Source: Gammaproteobacteria bacterium (GTDB lineage Bacteria; Pseudomonadota; Gammaproteobacteria; SMWH01). From it: 8,551 nucleotides of DNA. How positions within the stretch are numbered: position 1 is the first letter of the stretch; every line of letters starts with the position of its first letter. The notes under the pieces are model-generated. The model ran no database searches. It saw only the letters and a program-made list of their open reading frames with translations, and was not told where the DNA came from. Of this stretch, positions 1 through 6,997 are shown piece after piece. The translations under genes were made by a program, and so were the position numbers. The stretch lies in assembly GCA_004357005.1 (NCBI GenBank), contig SMWH01000077.1, positions 1-8,551 on the forward strand. The letters are read 5' to 3'.

Positions 1-1
1 C

Positions 2-1225
2 CTGGCTGTGGGCCAACTGGATGGGATGAGCTGGAGCGGCAACCTGGATGTGTTCACCTACGATCGGGCCCTGCTCGAAGCGACGGCTGAATCCATCGGA
101 ACTGTCAGCATCGAGTGGAGCAATGAAAGCGATGCGGTGTTTTCCTGGGACCTGGACGGGCTGACCCAGAAAGGCACGATCACCGGTCAGCGCGAAGTGA
201 GTTTCGCCCAGTTTTCGAGCGGTCCGACCAGGGTCGACTATACGGGACACCACTTCAACGCTTCTTTGCCCGGCTATGGCATCAGCTTGCTGACGCTCGG
301 TCACGTCTCCGTGGGCACTTTGTACTTCTACGATGACGACGGACAGGCCGTCTGGACCCAGGGCGTGGATACCGATACTGACCTGCGGCTGGAACTGGAT
401 ATGCAATATTTCACCGGGACTGACCTGTGCCCGGCCTGCCTGTCCGATGATGCCAAGTCCGGCGACGCCCGGTTCGACGCCGCAAAGGGCGGCAGTTTCG
501 GCAGCGTACCGCTGACGACGTTTTTCGTGATCTACCAGGCCCGCCTCAAGGAAAACCCCGAACGACTGGATGACGTGAATCTGTTTTATGGACTCGCCTA
601 CCTGGTTTTCGGTCTCAATGCAGATACGCCGCTGGGCAGCCAGCCGTTTTCCTTCGCATCCTCGGCCGTCGCTCTCCATTTGATTCCGGGTGGTGGCGCG
701 TACGAAGTGGTCATGTCCCTGACGCCGACGGCACTCAGTCTGAGTGACGACGAGATCGATGATGTCCTTCCCTTGTCGGGATTCGAACCGAGTCTGGGAG
801 TATCTACCGGCGCGGGCTTTCCGCCGGACTGTACGGTTCCCACCGTGGACCGGCTCGAAATCGGGTTCGAATTCGGCGCCGATGACTATGGCGACATTCT
901 GAGGGGTGGCAACCCCCTTTTCTTTGTCGATGAGCTCAGTTTTCGGTGGAACATCCCGGCCCTGACGGCTTTTTTCAAACCCGGTGATGAAACCCTCGTC
1001 ATGCTCGTTCAGGGCGGGCTGGACCAGGGGCTTTCCAATGCCTTTCATGCGTTTCTGTTCGGCGGCTCTTCAGAGATGTTTTTTGGCGACCCGTCCGGGT
1101 TCCTGATGGACGAGGTGACGTCCTCGCGGGTCAACGGCATCAATGACATCCCGCCACGGATTTTTTCTGCCCTCTATTCGGGTCAGGATGACAACAACGA
1201 ATGCGCGACGGCGTTTGTTGATTGA
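2..1225 (+). CDS. Uncharacterised beta-rich, probably exported protein (5'-partial)
   Basis: The frame is open to the left edge and closes with TGA at 1223-1225, giving 407 codons in the window. A GTG at position 8 could be a start, but no signal peptide or ribosome site is visible there and the sequence begins inside what looks like a folded domain, so I treat it as the C-terminal part of a longer protein. It is acidic, rich in Gly, Asp, Phe and aromatic residues, and has no long membrane segment. Two stretches recall a family common in Xanthomonadales-like bacteria: GTVSIEWSN...SWDLDG...TITGQ (about 98-190) and GTLYFYDDDGQAVW (314-355), a probable beta-hairpin motif of unknown role. Four cysteines are present: a CPAC pair (428-439) and single ones at 830 and 1202. 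They could form disulfides if the protein is exported. I see no catalytic motif and assign no function. It ends 56 nt before nudE on the same strand. Confidence 0.7.
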   Translation: MAVGQLDGMSWSGNLDVFTYDRALLEATAESIGTVSIEWSNESDAVFSWDLDGLTQKGTITGQREVSFAQFSSGPTRVDYTGHHFNASLPGYGISLLTLGHVSVGTLYFYDDDGQAVWTQGVDTDTDLRLELDMQYFTGTDLCPACLSDDAKSGDARFDAAKGGSFGSVPLTTFFVIYQARLKENPERLDDVNLFYGLAYLVFGLNADTPLGSQPFSFASSAVALHLIPGGGAYEVVMSLTPTALSLSDDEIDDVLPLSGFEPSLGVSTGAGFPPDCTVPTVDRLEIGFEFGADDYGDILRGGNPLFFVDELSFRWNIPALTAFFKPGDETLVMLVQGGLDQGLSNAFHAFLFGGSSEMFFGDPSGFLMDEVTSSRVNGINDIPPRIFSALYSGQDDNNECATAFVD

Positions 1226-1281
1226 TCGCTGAAAGCGCTGCTTGATGATGCCCGCGGGCGGGCTCCGGAGCTGTGTTCCCC

Positions 1282-1833
1282 ATGCCCAGGCTTCCCAAGG
1301 TACTTGAGCTAAAAGAGGTGGCGCGCAGCCGCCTGTTTGCCGTCGAAGGGCTGGAGCTGGAATTCAGCAATGGCGCGCGCCGCAGTTACGAGCGGTTGAT
1401 GTCGGGAAAGCGCGGGGCGGTCATGGCCGTCCCGATGCCCGATCCGGAAACGGTTCTACTCGTGCGCGAATACGCGGCGGGGCTGCACCGCTACGAACTG
1501 GGGTTGCCCAAGGGACGTATCGAAGCCGAAGAAACGGTCGAACAATGCGTCAACCGGGAACTCCGGGAAGAAATCGGGATGGGCGCGCGTCGTTTCGATC
1601 GTCTTGCTACCCTCACCCTCGCCCCGGCTTATATGGGCGCCCGCACCCATGCGGTGCTGGCCAGGGATCTTTACGAAGAAAAGCTGGAAGGGGATGAACC
1701 TGAAGAAATCGAGGTGGTTCCCTGGAAACTCGCCGAGCTGGATGCGCTCGTTGCGTCCGGCGAGTGTTCGGAAGCCCGGAGCATTGCCGCGCTTTACATC
1801 GCAAGAGAATGGCTTGCCAATGAAAAAAACTGA
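1282..1833 (+). CDS. nudE: NudE, Nudix hydrolase for ADP-ribose/NADH/Ap3A-type compounds
   Basis: This cytoplasmic Mg-dependent hydrolase splits ADP-containing compounds (ADP-ribose, NADH, diadenosine polyphosphates in E. coli NudE), releasing AMP. The 183-residue protein carries a perfect Nudix box, GX5EX7REUXEEXGU, at residues 78-100 (G78, E84, R92-E93, E96-E97, G99). Family-specific blocks also match E. coli NudE from memory: VARSRLF near the N-terminus, LEFSNG, REYA, YELG.PKG, APAYM and LEGDEPE. An in-frame GTG lies at 1273, but GGAG at 1267-1270 is only 2 nt from it and 11 nt from the ATG at 1282. The ATG also gives an N-terminus (MPRLPKVLELKEVARSRLF) close in length to E. coli NudE, so I choose the ATG. 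The 3' end overlaps cysQ by 14 nt, which suggests coupled translation. Length is normal for the family and all key residues are present. Confidence 0.95.
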   Translation: MPRLPKVLELKEVARSRLFAVEGLELEFSNGARRSYERLMSGKRGAVMAVPMPDPETVLLVREYAAGLHRYELGLPKGRIEAEETVEQCVNRELREEIGMGARRFDRLATLTLAPAYMGARTHAVLARDLYEEKLEGDEPEEIEVVPWKLAELDALVASGECSEARSIAALYIAREWLANEKN

Positions 1834-2638
1834 AACCAACAGCGAGCAGCTTCAGGCCTGGCTCGAGCCCGTCGTCGAGATCGGCCGACGGGCAGGTGAA
1901 CGGATCCTCGAGATCTACGAAACGGATTTCGCCGTCGAACAAAAGGAAGATCGCACACCGCTCACCGAAGCCGACATGGCTTCCCACACTATTATCCTGC
2001 AGGCCCTGACGGAACTGACACCGGATATCCCGATCCTGTCCGAGGAATCGACGGAAATCCCCTTTTCCGAACGCAGCAGCTGGTCGCGCTACTGGTTGGT
2101 GGACCCCCTCGACGGGACGAAGGAATTCGTCAAGCGCAACGGCGAGTTCACGGTAAACATCGCCCTGATCGAAGGTGACCAGGCGGTACTCGGCCTCGTG
2201 CATGCGCCGGTCATTGGCGTGACCTATTACGCGGCTCGCGGTAGTGGCGCGTTCCGCATCAGCGGTGACGGGGACCCGGCGCCGATAAAGGTGCGCAAGC
2301 TGGGGTCAGGTCCGGTCATCGTCGCGGGCAGCAGGACCCATGCCGGGGAAAGACTGCAGAAGTATCTCGCGGCCCTCGGGGATTACGAACTGGTCAGCAT
2401 GGGCAGCTCGCTGAAATCGTGCCTGGTCGCGGACGGGAAGGCGGATATCTATGTGCGCCTGGGGCTGACCTCCGAGTGGGATACCGCCTCAGCCCAGTGC
2501 GTGGTCGAGGAAGCAGGCGGTCGTGTGACCCGTACCGACCTTTCTCAACTCCTTTACAACACCAAGGATTCGCTCCTCAACCCGGAGTTTTTCGTCTTCG
2601 GCGACGACTCCCGGGACTGGTCCCAGTACCTCCCCTGA
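1820..2638 (+). CDS. cysQ: CysQ, 3'(2'),5'-bisphosphate nucleotidase
   Basis: CysQ removes the 3'-phosphate from pAp (adenosine 3',5'-bisphosphate), the by-product of PAPS use in sulfate assimilation and of acyl-carrier-protein charging, giving AMP; it also acts on PAPS. The 272-residue protein belongs to the inositol-monophosphatase-like, Li-sensitive, metal-dependent phosphatases. Metal-site motifs are all present: LTEAD (48-52), LSEE (73-76), DPLDGTKEF (95-103) and WDTA (220-223). The continuation FVKRNGEFTVNIALIE is typical of CysQ rather than SuhB. The open frame extends further upstream inside nudE, but the ATG at 1820 fits the family N-terminus, with a weak AAGAGA at 1803-1808 as ribosome site. 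The start lies inside the end of nudE (14-nt overlap, different frame), so translation is probably coupled. It is about 25 residues longer than E. coli CysQ (246), mostly at the ends. The stop codon sits in the left arm of an inverted repeat. Confidence 0.95.
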   Translation: MKKTETNSEQLQAWLEPVVEIGRRAGERILEIYETDFAVEQKEDRTPLTEADMASHTIILQALTELTPDIPILSEESTEIPFSERSSWSRYWLVDPLDGTKEFVKRNGEFTVNIALIEGDQAVLGLVHAPVIGVTYYAARGSGAFRISGDGDPAPIKVRKLGSGPVIVAGSRTHAGERLQKYLAALGDYELVSMGSSLKSCLVADGKADIYVRLGLTSEWDTASAQCVVEEAGGRVTRTDLSQLLYNTKDSLLNPEFFVFGDDSRDWSQYLP

Positions 2639-2659
2639 AAACGAACCTGTCCCGTTTTC
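2637..2659. repeat. Inverted repeat at the end of cysQ
   Basis: GAAAACG (2637-2643) and CGTTTTC (2653-2659) form a perfect 7-bp stem around a 9-nt loop (2644-2652). The left arm begins within the cysQ stop codon. The stem is AT-rich apart from the CG step, and no T-run follows the right arm on either strand, so this is not a standard Rho-independent terminator. It may contribute weakly to ending transcription or be part of a dispersed short repeat. Function is inferred only. Confidence 0.55.
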
Positions 2660-2665
2660 AATGCC

Positions 2666-2693
2666 GTAGGAGCGGCTTTCCAGCCGCGATTCC
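2666..2693 (+). repeat. GTAG-type REP-like palindromic element
   Basis: The element starts with GTAGGA and contains GCGGCT (2672-2677) and AGCCGC (2682-2687), a perfect 6-bp GC stem around a TTCC loop, followed by GATTCC. A 5' GTAG tetranucleotide plus a GC-rich hairpin is the pattern of REP elements mobilised by RAYT-type (REP-associated tyrosine) transposases, and GTAGGAGCGGCTT...AGCCGCGA is a form I recognise from pseudomonads and xanthomonads. It ends directly at the stop codon of the - strand lipoprotein gene and sits between convergent genes, a usual REP position. It may protect mRNA 3' ends or aid termination. No transposase gene is in the window. Confidence 0.75.
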
Positions 2694-3167
2694 TTATGAG
2701 CGGAATTTGCCCGGCACTCCGGGCGTGGGAGAGAGCTGGCTGCGCCTTTCAAAACGTAACGGGTCATCGGTCAGCGGGGAGGTCAGTTCTCCTGAGACTC
2801 GGTAGCTGAGAGAGCCCCCGCGTTCAGACAATTTCGTCAATTCCTCCGCGGGGCCCTCGCTGCGGCCCGTGAGCTCCAGACGGATGCGCTCGGATCCCAG
2901 TGGCGGAAGCACAAGCGACAATGGTTCTTCGATGCGAACCGTGTCGGAGATTTCCAGCACCAGCTCGAGGCTCAGGTGGGAGAGGGGCAGTTCCTGTTTG
3001 CTCCGGTTGCGTACCAGCAGTTCGATCACGTAGTTGCGGCCCTCCGGCGTGAGGTCGCCCACGCTAATCTCCGCGATGCTTACCGATGGTGCCGTCAGCT
3101 TTTTCACATTGGCGCATCCGCCCGGAAGCACAACAAACAGCAGGATCAGAAGAACCTTGAATCGCAT
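2694..3167 (-). CDS. LEA type 2 (WHy-domain) family lipoprotein
   Basis: The protein has 157 residues. A short basic start (MRFK) and a hydrophobic stretch (about 5-14) lead to Cys18 in LPGGC, a likely though not ideal lipobox because Pro is at -3. This predicts a lipid-anchored periplasmic protein of about 140 residues. The mature part, about residues 28-140, reads as a LEA2/WHy domain: alternating hydrophobic strands with YVIELLVRNRSKQELPL (46-62), a second strand block around 85-100, and SLSYRVSGEL (119-128) as the last strand. This fold occurs in plant LEA14 and in small bacterial lipoproteins whose role is mostly unknown. The ATG is 1 nt after the dppF stop codon, with no clear ribosome site of its own, so translation is probably coupled to dppF and it is the last gene of the transporter operon. 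Its TAA abuts the REP element. Domain call is by eye; no function is claimed. Confidence 0.8.
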   Translation of the reverse strand: MRFKVLLILLFVVLPGGCANVKKLTAPSVSIAEISVGDLTPEGRNYVIELLVRNRSKQELPLSHLSLELVLEISDTVRIEEPLSLVLPPLGSERIRLELTGRSEGPAEELTKLSERGGSLSYRVSGELTSPLTDDPLRFERRSQLSPTPGVPGKFRS

Positions 3168-3168
3168 G

Positions 3169-4152
3169 TCAACTGTAGAGATGGCAACTCACCAGGTGCG
3201 GGTTGGTCGCGTTCCCCTGGTTGGTCTGCACAGGCGTTTCCTTTTTGCAGATATCCATAACCCGTGGGCATCGCGTGTGGAATGGACAACCCGAAGGTGG
3301 ATTGACGGGCGAGGGTACATCACCGCTCAGGACAACGTGTTTCTTCCTATGCTTTGGATCCGGGTTCGGAATCGCTGACAACAGGGCCTGGGTGTAGGGA
3401 TGCCTGGGGTCCTTGTAGATACTGGCTGCAGGGCCCATTTCTACCAGTTTGCCCAGATACATCACTGCCACATGGTCGCTGACGTGTTGTACTACGGCCA
3501 GATCATGGGAGATGAACAGAAAAGCGATCCCCATGTCTTTCTGCAAATCGGCGATGAGGTTCAGCACCTGGCTCTGAACAGAAACATCCAGCGCGGAGAC
3601 CGGTTCGTCCGCAACGATGAATTTCGGGTTCAGCGCCAGCGCCCGGGCGATGCCCACGCGCTGGCGCTGTCCGCCGGAGAACTCATGGGGATAGCGATCC
3701 ATGACCTGCCGTCTCAGGCCAACCCGTTCCAGCAATATCTCCACCGTGTGGCGCCTCTCTTTCGGGTCGCCCACCTTGTGAATATCCAGCGGTTCGCGCA
3801 CGGTCTGGTAGACGGTGCGCCTGGGATTCAGCGAGGCATAAGGATCCTGGAAAATGATCTGCATCTTGCGACGCTGGAGCATCAGCGCGCCGTGCTTTAC
3901 CCCTGTCACGGGCTTTGAATCCAGTATTACCTCGCCGCTGGTGGGCTCATGCAGCCGCAGGATGGCCCTCCCCAACGTGGACTTCCCGCAACCGGATTCG
4001 CCCACCAGTCCCAGTGTCTTGCCGGTCTCCAGGTCAAAGCTCACGTCGTCCACAGCCTTGAGGGGCGTGCCTTTGCGGAACATCCCCGCTTTCATGGGGA
4101 AATACTTCTTGAGGTTGCGCACCGTCAGCAATGGCTGTGTTTCGTTCATCAT
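3169..4152 (-). CDS. dppF: Peptide-type ABC importer, ATP-binding protein F
   Basis: This is the second of two cytoplasmic ATPases that drive the importer. The 327 residues carry a full ABC domain: Walker A GESGCGKS (51-58), Q-loop Gln102, signature FSGGQ (158-162), Walker B FIVADE (178-183), SALD D-loop (186-189) and switch His216. The C-terminal extension is the oligopeptide/dipeptide-type tail (HPYTQALLSAIP, 251-262), with cysteines at 289, 295, 302 and 323. Such cysteines bind an iron-sulfur cluster in some characterised Dpp ATPases. GRAILRL after Walker A and FQDPYASLNP at the Q-loop are DppF/OppF-like rather than DppD-like. Two ATG codons are adjacent; the first is preceded at 7 nt by AGGA, formed partly from the stop codon of dppD, so I choose it. 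The gap to dppD is 9 nt. The symbol reflects homology; oppF is equally possible because the substrate is unknown. Confidence 0.93.
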   Translation of the reverse strand: MMNETQPLLTVRNLKKYFPMKAGMFRKGTPLKAVDDVSFDLETGKTLGLVGESGCGKSTLGRAILRLHEPTSGEVILDSKPVTGVKHGALMLQRRKMQIIFQDPYASLNPRRTVYQTVREPLDIHKVGDPKERRHTVEILLERVGLRRQVMDRYPHEFSGGQRQRVGIARALALNPKFIVADEPVSALDVSVQSQVLNLIADLQKDMGIAFLFISHDLAVVQHVSDHVAVMYLGKLVEMGPAASIYKDPRHPYTQALLSAIPNPDPKHRKKHVVLSGDVPSPVNPPSGCPFHTRCPRVMDICKKETPVQTNQGNATNPHLVSCHLYS

Positions 4153-4159
4153 CAGCTTT

Positions 4160-4163
4160 TCCT
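4160..4163 (-). promoter_or_regulatory. Ribosome binding site of dppF
   Basis: AGGA on the - strand lies 7 nt before the first ATG of dppF and shares its first two bases with the TAG stop of dppD. This makes re-initiation by ribosomes ending dppD likely and supports the first of the two adjacent ATG codons. Confidence 0.55.
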
Positions 4164-5142
4164 AGCCATTAACGGGATGGAAACAGGCGACCTTTCGCTT
4201 TCGCGCGCCTTCCAGGGTCGGGATTTCCAACTGGCAGCGGCCCGTGGCCTTCTCGCAACGGTCCGCAAATCGGCAGCCGTCGGGCAGCTGCAGCAGATCC
4301 GGGACCATTCCCGCGATCGTTGGCAGCCGTTTGAGTTTCCGATCGCGGATCCTCGGTATGGAAGCCAGCAGGCCTTCGGTGTAAGGGTGGCGGGGTCGAT
4401 CGTACAGGGGTTCGATGGGGGCTTCTTCCACGATCATGCCGCAGTACATCACGATGGCACGGTCGCACAACTCGGCGATCACGCCGAGATCATGCGTGAT
4501 GAACAGCACCGCTGTTCCCAGTTTCTCCCGGAGCAGGTTGATCTCTTCCAGCACCTGGGCCTGGGTGGTCACATCCAGCGCGGTTGTGGGTTCGTCGGCG
4601 ATCAACAGCTTCGGGCTGCATGAAACCGCCATGGCGATCATCACCCTCTGGCGCATGCCGCCGGAGAGCTCGTGGGGGTATTCCCTGAGTCGTTGCTTCG
4701 GATCGGGGATTCCCACGAGGCGCAATAACTCAGCAGCATCTTCCCGCGCCTGTTTCCGTGACAGCCCCTTGTGGCGGCGCAGCACATCAGACATCTGATT
4801 ACCCACGGTAAAGACCGGGTTCAGCGCAGTCATGGGTTCCTGGAAGATCATGGAGATCTCGGACCCGCGGATCTTTCTCAGTTTGGATTCCGGAAGGCCT
4901 ACGAGTTCACGGCCGTTGAGCTTTATCGAACCCGCGGCGATTCTGCCGGGTGGCGACGGTATCAACCCAAGGATCGCCAGCGCGGTTACGGACTTGCCGC
5001 AGCCCGATTCGCCCACGACACCCAGCGCTTCGCCGAATCCCACATCAAAGCTGATGTTGTCAACGGCCCGGGCAATGCCGTGCTCAGTCCTGAACTCGAC
5101 CGTCAGGTTTCTGACTTCAAGCAGTGGGGTCGTGTCCGCCAT
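4162..5142 (-). CDS. dppD: Peptide-type ABC importer, ATP-binding protein D
   Basis: This is the first of the paired ATPases, expected to form a heterodimer with the F protein under the B/C channel. The 326 residues show Walker A GESGCGKS (44-51), Q-loop Gln101 in FQEPMTALNP, signature LSGGM (159-163), Walker B LLIADE (179-184), TALD D-loop (187-190) and switch His217. FQEPMTALNP, LSGGMRQRVMIA and ADEPTTALDVT are typical of DppD/OppD. The C-terminal tail has HPYTEGLLASIP and cysteines 290, 296, 303 and 320 in the same C-x5-C-x6-C-x(n)-C pattern as the F protein. The frame also offers a TTG one codon upstream, but the ATG at 5142 has AAGG 7 nt before it and overlaps the dppC stop by one base (TGATG), so I use the ATG. 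All catalytic residues are present. Symbol by homology; oppD is equally possible. Confidence 0.93.
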   Translation of the reverse strand: MADTTPLLEVRNLTVEFRTEHGIARAVDNISFDVGFGEALGVVGESGCGKSVTALAILGLIPSPPGRIAAGSIKLNGRELVGLPESKLRKIRGSEISMIFQEPMTALNPVFTVGNQMSDVLRRHKGLSRKQAREDAAELLRLVGIPDPKQRLREYPHELSGGMRQRVMIAMAVSCSPKLLIADEPTTALDVTTQAQVLEEINLLREKLGTAVLFITHDLGVIAELCDRAIVMYCGMIVEEAPIEPLYDRPRHPYTEGLLASIPRIRDRKLKRLPTIAGMVPDLLQLPDGCRFADRCEKATGRCQLEIPTLEGARKRKVACFHPVNG

Positions 5143-6044
5143 CAACTCACCTTCTTGGGATCCAGTGCGTCCTGGAGCGAATCGGCGAACATGTTGAAGG
5201 CCATCACCAGCCCAAACATCAATACGGATGCGGCAACAAAATTGTTGAAATGCCCGGCCAACACCTCCTGGGTGGATTCGGCGATCATCAATCCCCAGCT
5301 CACGCCGTCTTTCACCCCCAATCCCAGGAAACTCAGGATCACCTCGGTCTTGATGGCTGCCACGAACACGATGGTGGATTGCACCAGCAGGATATGAAGG
5401 GTGTTGGGCATGATATGCCGGAATATGATCAGGAAGTGGGGCACGCCGATGGCGTGGGCTGCTTCCACAAACTCGAAGTTTTTGAGCTTGATCACTTCGC
5501 CGCGGACCAGCCGTGCGGTAATCGTCCAGAACACGGCGATCATGGCCAGGTGCATGGAATAGGCATAACCTCCCAGGGCGAAAGCCACCGCCGCCACGAA
5601 CAGGTAGAACGGGATGGAGTCCAGCACGCCCATGAGCCAGAGAATCACTTCATCGGTCCAGCTCCCCTGGAAAAAACCCGCGATTGCCCCTAACACGGCG
5701 CCCATGACAGTCGATAACACGGCTACGACCAGGCCGATCTCGAACGCGGTCTTGATGCTGTAGATGGCGCGGTCATAGACATCCTGCCCGATGATGTTCG
5801 TGCCGAACCAGTACTCGGCGGACATGGAGCCCCATTTCTCGCCGCCCACGGCGCTCCAGCCTTGGCCCCAGATGCCGAGCCACACTCCCAGCGCTATGAC
5901 GAAATAAACCAGCACGATCCCCAGCGCCACCATCCCCCAGACATCGTGGCGGAACTTGTAGCGTGCCTTGCTCCAGAGGGATTCGCGGGTCTTGCGCAAC
6001 GTCAGGTCACCCGCGCCCGCGAGCGTTTCGCCCGCAACGCTCAT
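5142..6044 (-). CDS. dppC: Peptide-type ABC importer, permease C
   Basis: An inner-membrane permease that pairs with the B permease to form the channel. The 300 residues match the usual DppC/OppC length and layout: a cytoplasmic N-terminus (1-35), a first membrane segment (about 37-58), a periplasmic stretch ending in FGTNIIGQDVYDRAIYS (80-96, the family's GTDxxGRD-type motif), then about five more segments (about 101-125, 133-157, 163-180, 216-240, 268-288). The EAA coupling loop that docks on the ATPases is EAAHAIGVPHFLIIFRHIMPN without its last residue (194-213). LSFLGLGV (238-244) is a second family signature. The ATG overlaps the dppB stop by 4 nt (ATGA), there is no separate ribosome site, and it runs by a 1-nt overlap into dppD, so translation is tightly coupled on both sides. 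Confidence 0.93.
   Translation of the reverse strand: MSVAGETLAGAGDLTLRKTRESLWSKARYKFRHDVWGMVALGIVLVYFVIALGVWLGIWGQGWSAVGGEKWGSMSAEYWFGTNIIGQDVYDRAIYSIKTAFEIGLVVAVLSTVMGAVLGAIAGFFQGSWTDEVILWLMGVLDSIPFYLFVAAVAFALGGYAYSMHLAMIAVFWTITARLVRGEVIKLKNFEFVEAAHAIGVPHFLIIFRHIMPNTLHILLVQSTIVFVAAIKTEVILSFLGLGVKDGVSWGLMIAESTQEVLAGHFNNFVAASVLMFGLVMAFNMFADSLQDALDPKKVS
5150..5153 (-). promoter_or_regulatory. Ribosome binding site of dppD
   Basis: AAGG on the - strand, inside the last codons of dppC, lies 7 nt before the ATG at 5142. The spacing favours this ATG over the in-frame TTG one codon upstream. Confidence 0.5.
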
Positions 6045-6994
6045 TTGAGGGACACGCGCGGGTCCACCATCTTGTACATGATGTCGGTCGCCATCAGCGT
6101 CAGGACGAACAGTATCGCCGTAAGACCAACGACTGCTTTCAGGATCGGCTGGTCACCGGTGGTGATCGCGTCGTAAGTCACCTTGCCCACGCCGGGAATC
6201 CCGAAATAGGTCTCGATGACGAGACTGCCGCTGATGATCACCAGCGGTATGGAGAACATGATCCGCGTAATGATGGGGATCATGCTGTTTTTCAGAATAT
6301 TCTTGTACAGCAGTTTCGCCGGCGGTGTGCCGAAGGCCCGCGCGGTGCGCACATGATCACGCTCCATTTCTTCCACGATCACCGCGCGGTAGAAGCGCGT
6401 GTTGTAACCCAGTGACACGAAGATGAACACCAGCGTCGGTACCGTGACGTACTGGATGTAGCTGGTGACGTTGTAAACCTCCCAGCCCCGCACCGGGAAC
6501 AGATCCAGCCCGTAGCTGGACGAGAAAATGATCTGGAACGCGATGACGACGATGAGCAGGCTGATGCTCATCCCCACCACCGAGCCTCCCATGATCAACT
6601 TGTCCATCCATCGTCCGCGGAAGTGCGCGGCGGTCAGTGCCAGGATCACGCCGATCAGGTTCCCCAGAACGAAACCGGGGGTCACCATGGCCATTGAAAT
6701 GGGAATGGTGCGTTTGAGAATACGGTTGACCCGTTCACCGGTGGAATCGGAATACCCGAAATCCAGGGTGACGATCTCCTTGAGGTAGTCGCCATAGCGG
6801 ACCAGGAAGGGTTTGTCGTAGCCAAGCTCGTGCCGGATCTCGGCAATCTGCTCGGTGGTCGGGTTCTTGCCCAGGAGTTCGTAGGTCTTGTCCGGCCCGT
6901 AGTAGACCATCAGCAGGAAGCTGATGAAGGTCACGCCGAGCAGCAGCGGGATGCCGCCGATGAGCTTTTTGATCGCGAAACGAAGGACTTCCAA
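6041..6994 (-). CDS. dppB: Peptide-type ABC importer, permease B
   Basis: The inner-membrane partner of permease C. The 317 residues begin with the typical basic-then-hydrophobic N-terminus (LRFAIKKLIGGIPLLLGVTF, 4-23), followed by the periplasmic part with LDFGYS (77-82), further membrane segments (about 100-123, 136-158, 183-197, 242-262, 286-305), the EAA-type loop VRTARAFGTPPAKLLYKNIL (215-234), ETYFGIPGVGKV (261-272), and the usual DPRV end (311-314). The start is a TTG: the same frame has a stop (TAA, end of the binding-protein gene) two codons upstream, and the next ATG would be residue 29, which would delete most of the first membrane helix. Only a weak GGA lies upstream (7006-7008). 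The gap to the binding-protein gene is 3 nt, so this is the same transcript. The weak start may keep permease levels well below those of the binding protein (inference). Confidence 0.9.
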   Translation of the reverse strand: MEVLRFAIKKLIGGIPLLLGVTFISFLLMVYYGPDKTYELLGKNPTTEQIAEIRHELGYDKPFLVRYGDYLKEIVTLDFGYSDSTGERVNRILKRTIPISMAMVTPGFVLGNLIGVILALTAAHFRGRWMDKLIMGGSVVGMSISLLIVVIAFQIIFSSSYGLDLFPVRGWEVYNVTSYIQYVTVPTLVFIFVSLGYNTRFYRAVIVEEMERDHVRTARAFGTPPAKLLYKNILKNSMIPIITRIMFSIPLVIISGSLVIETYFGIPGVGKVTYDAITTGDQPILKAVVGLTAILFVLTLMATDIMYKMVDPRVSLK

Positions 6995-6997
6995 GGG

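Noticed and set aside
1250..1259. GCCCGCGGGC palindrome before nudE as a possible operator or terminator
   Set aside because: It has no loop and no T-run, and such short GC palindromes are common by chance in GC-rich DNA.
1456..2203. - strand open frames of 127 and 196 codons over nudE and cysQ
   Set aside because: The + strand frames have complete Nudix and CysQ catalytic motifs; the reverse frames have none.
2419..2805. A + strand frame of 128 codons running from cysQ through the junction into the lipoprotein gene
   Set aside because: It is out of frame with cysQ, crosses the REP element and lies antisense to the lipoprotein; composition is Arg/Pro/Ser-rich as expected of a shadow frame.
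3949..5693. Several + strand open frames of 100-225 codons opposite the ATPase and permease genes
   Set aside because: They are shadows of dppC, dppD and dppF, with low-complexity translations and no conserved motifs.
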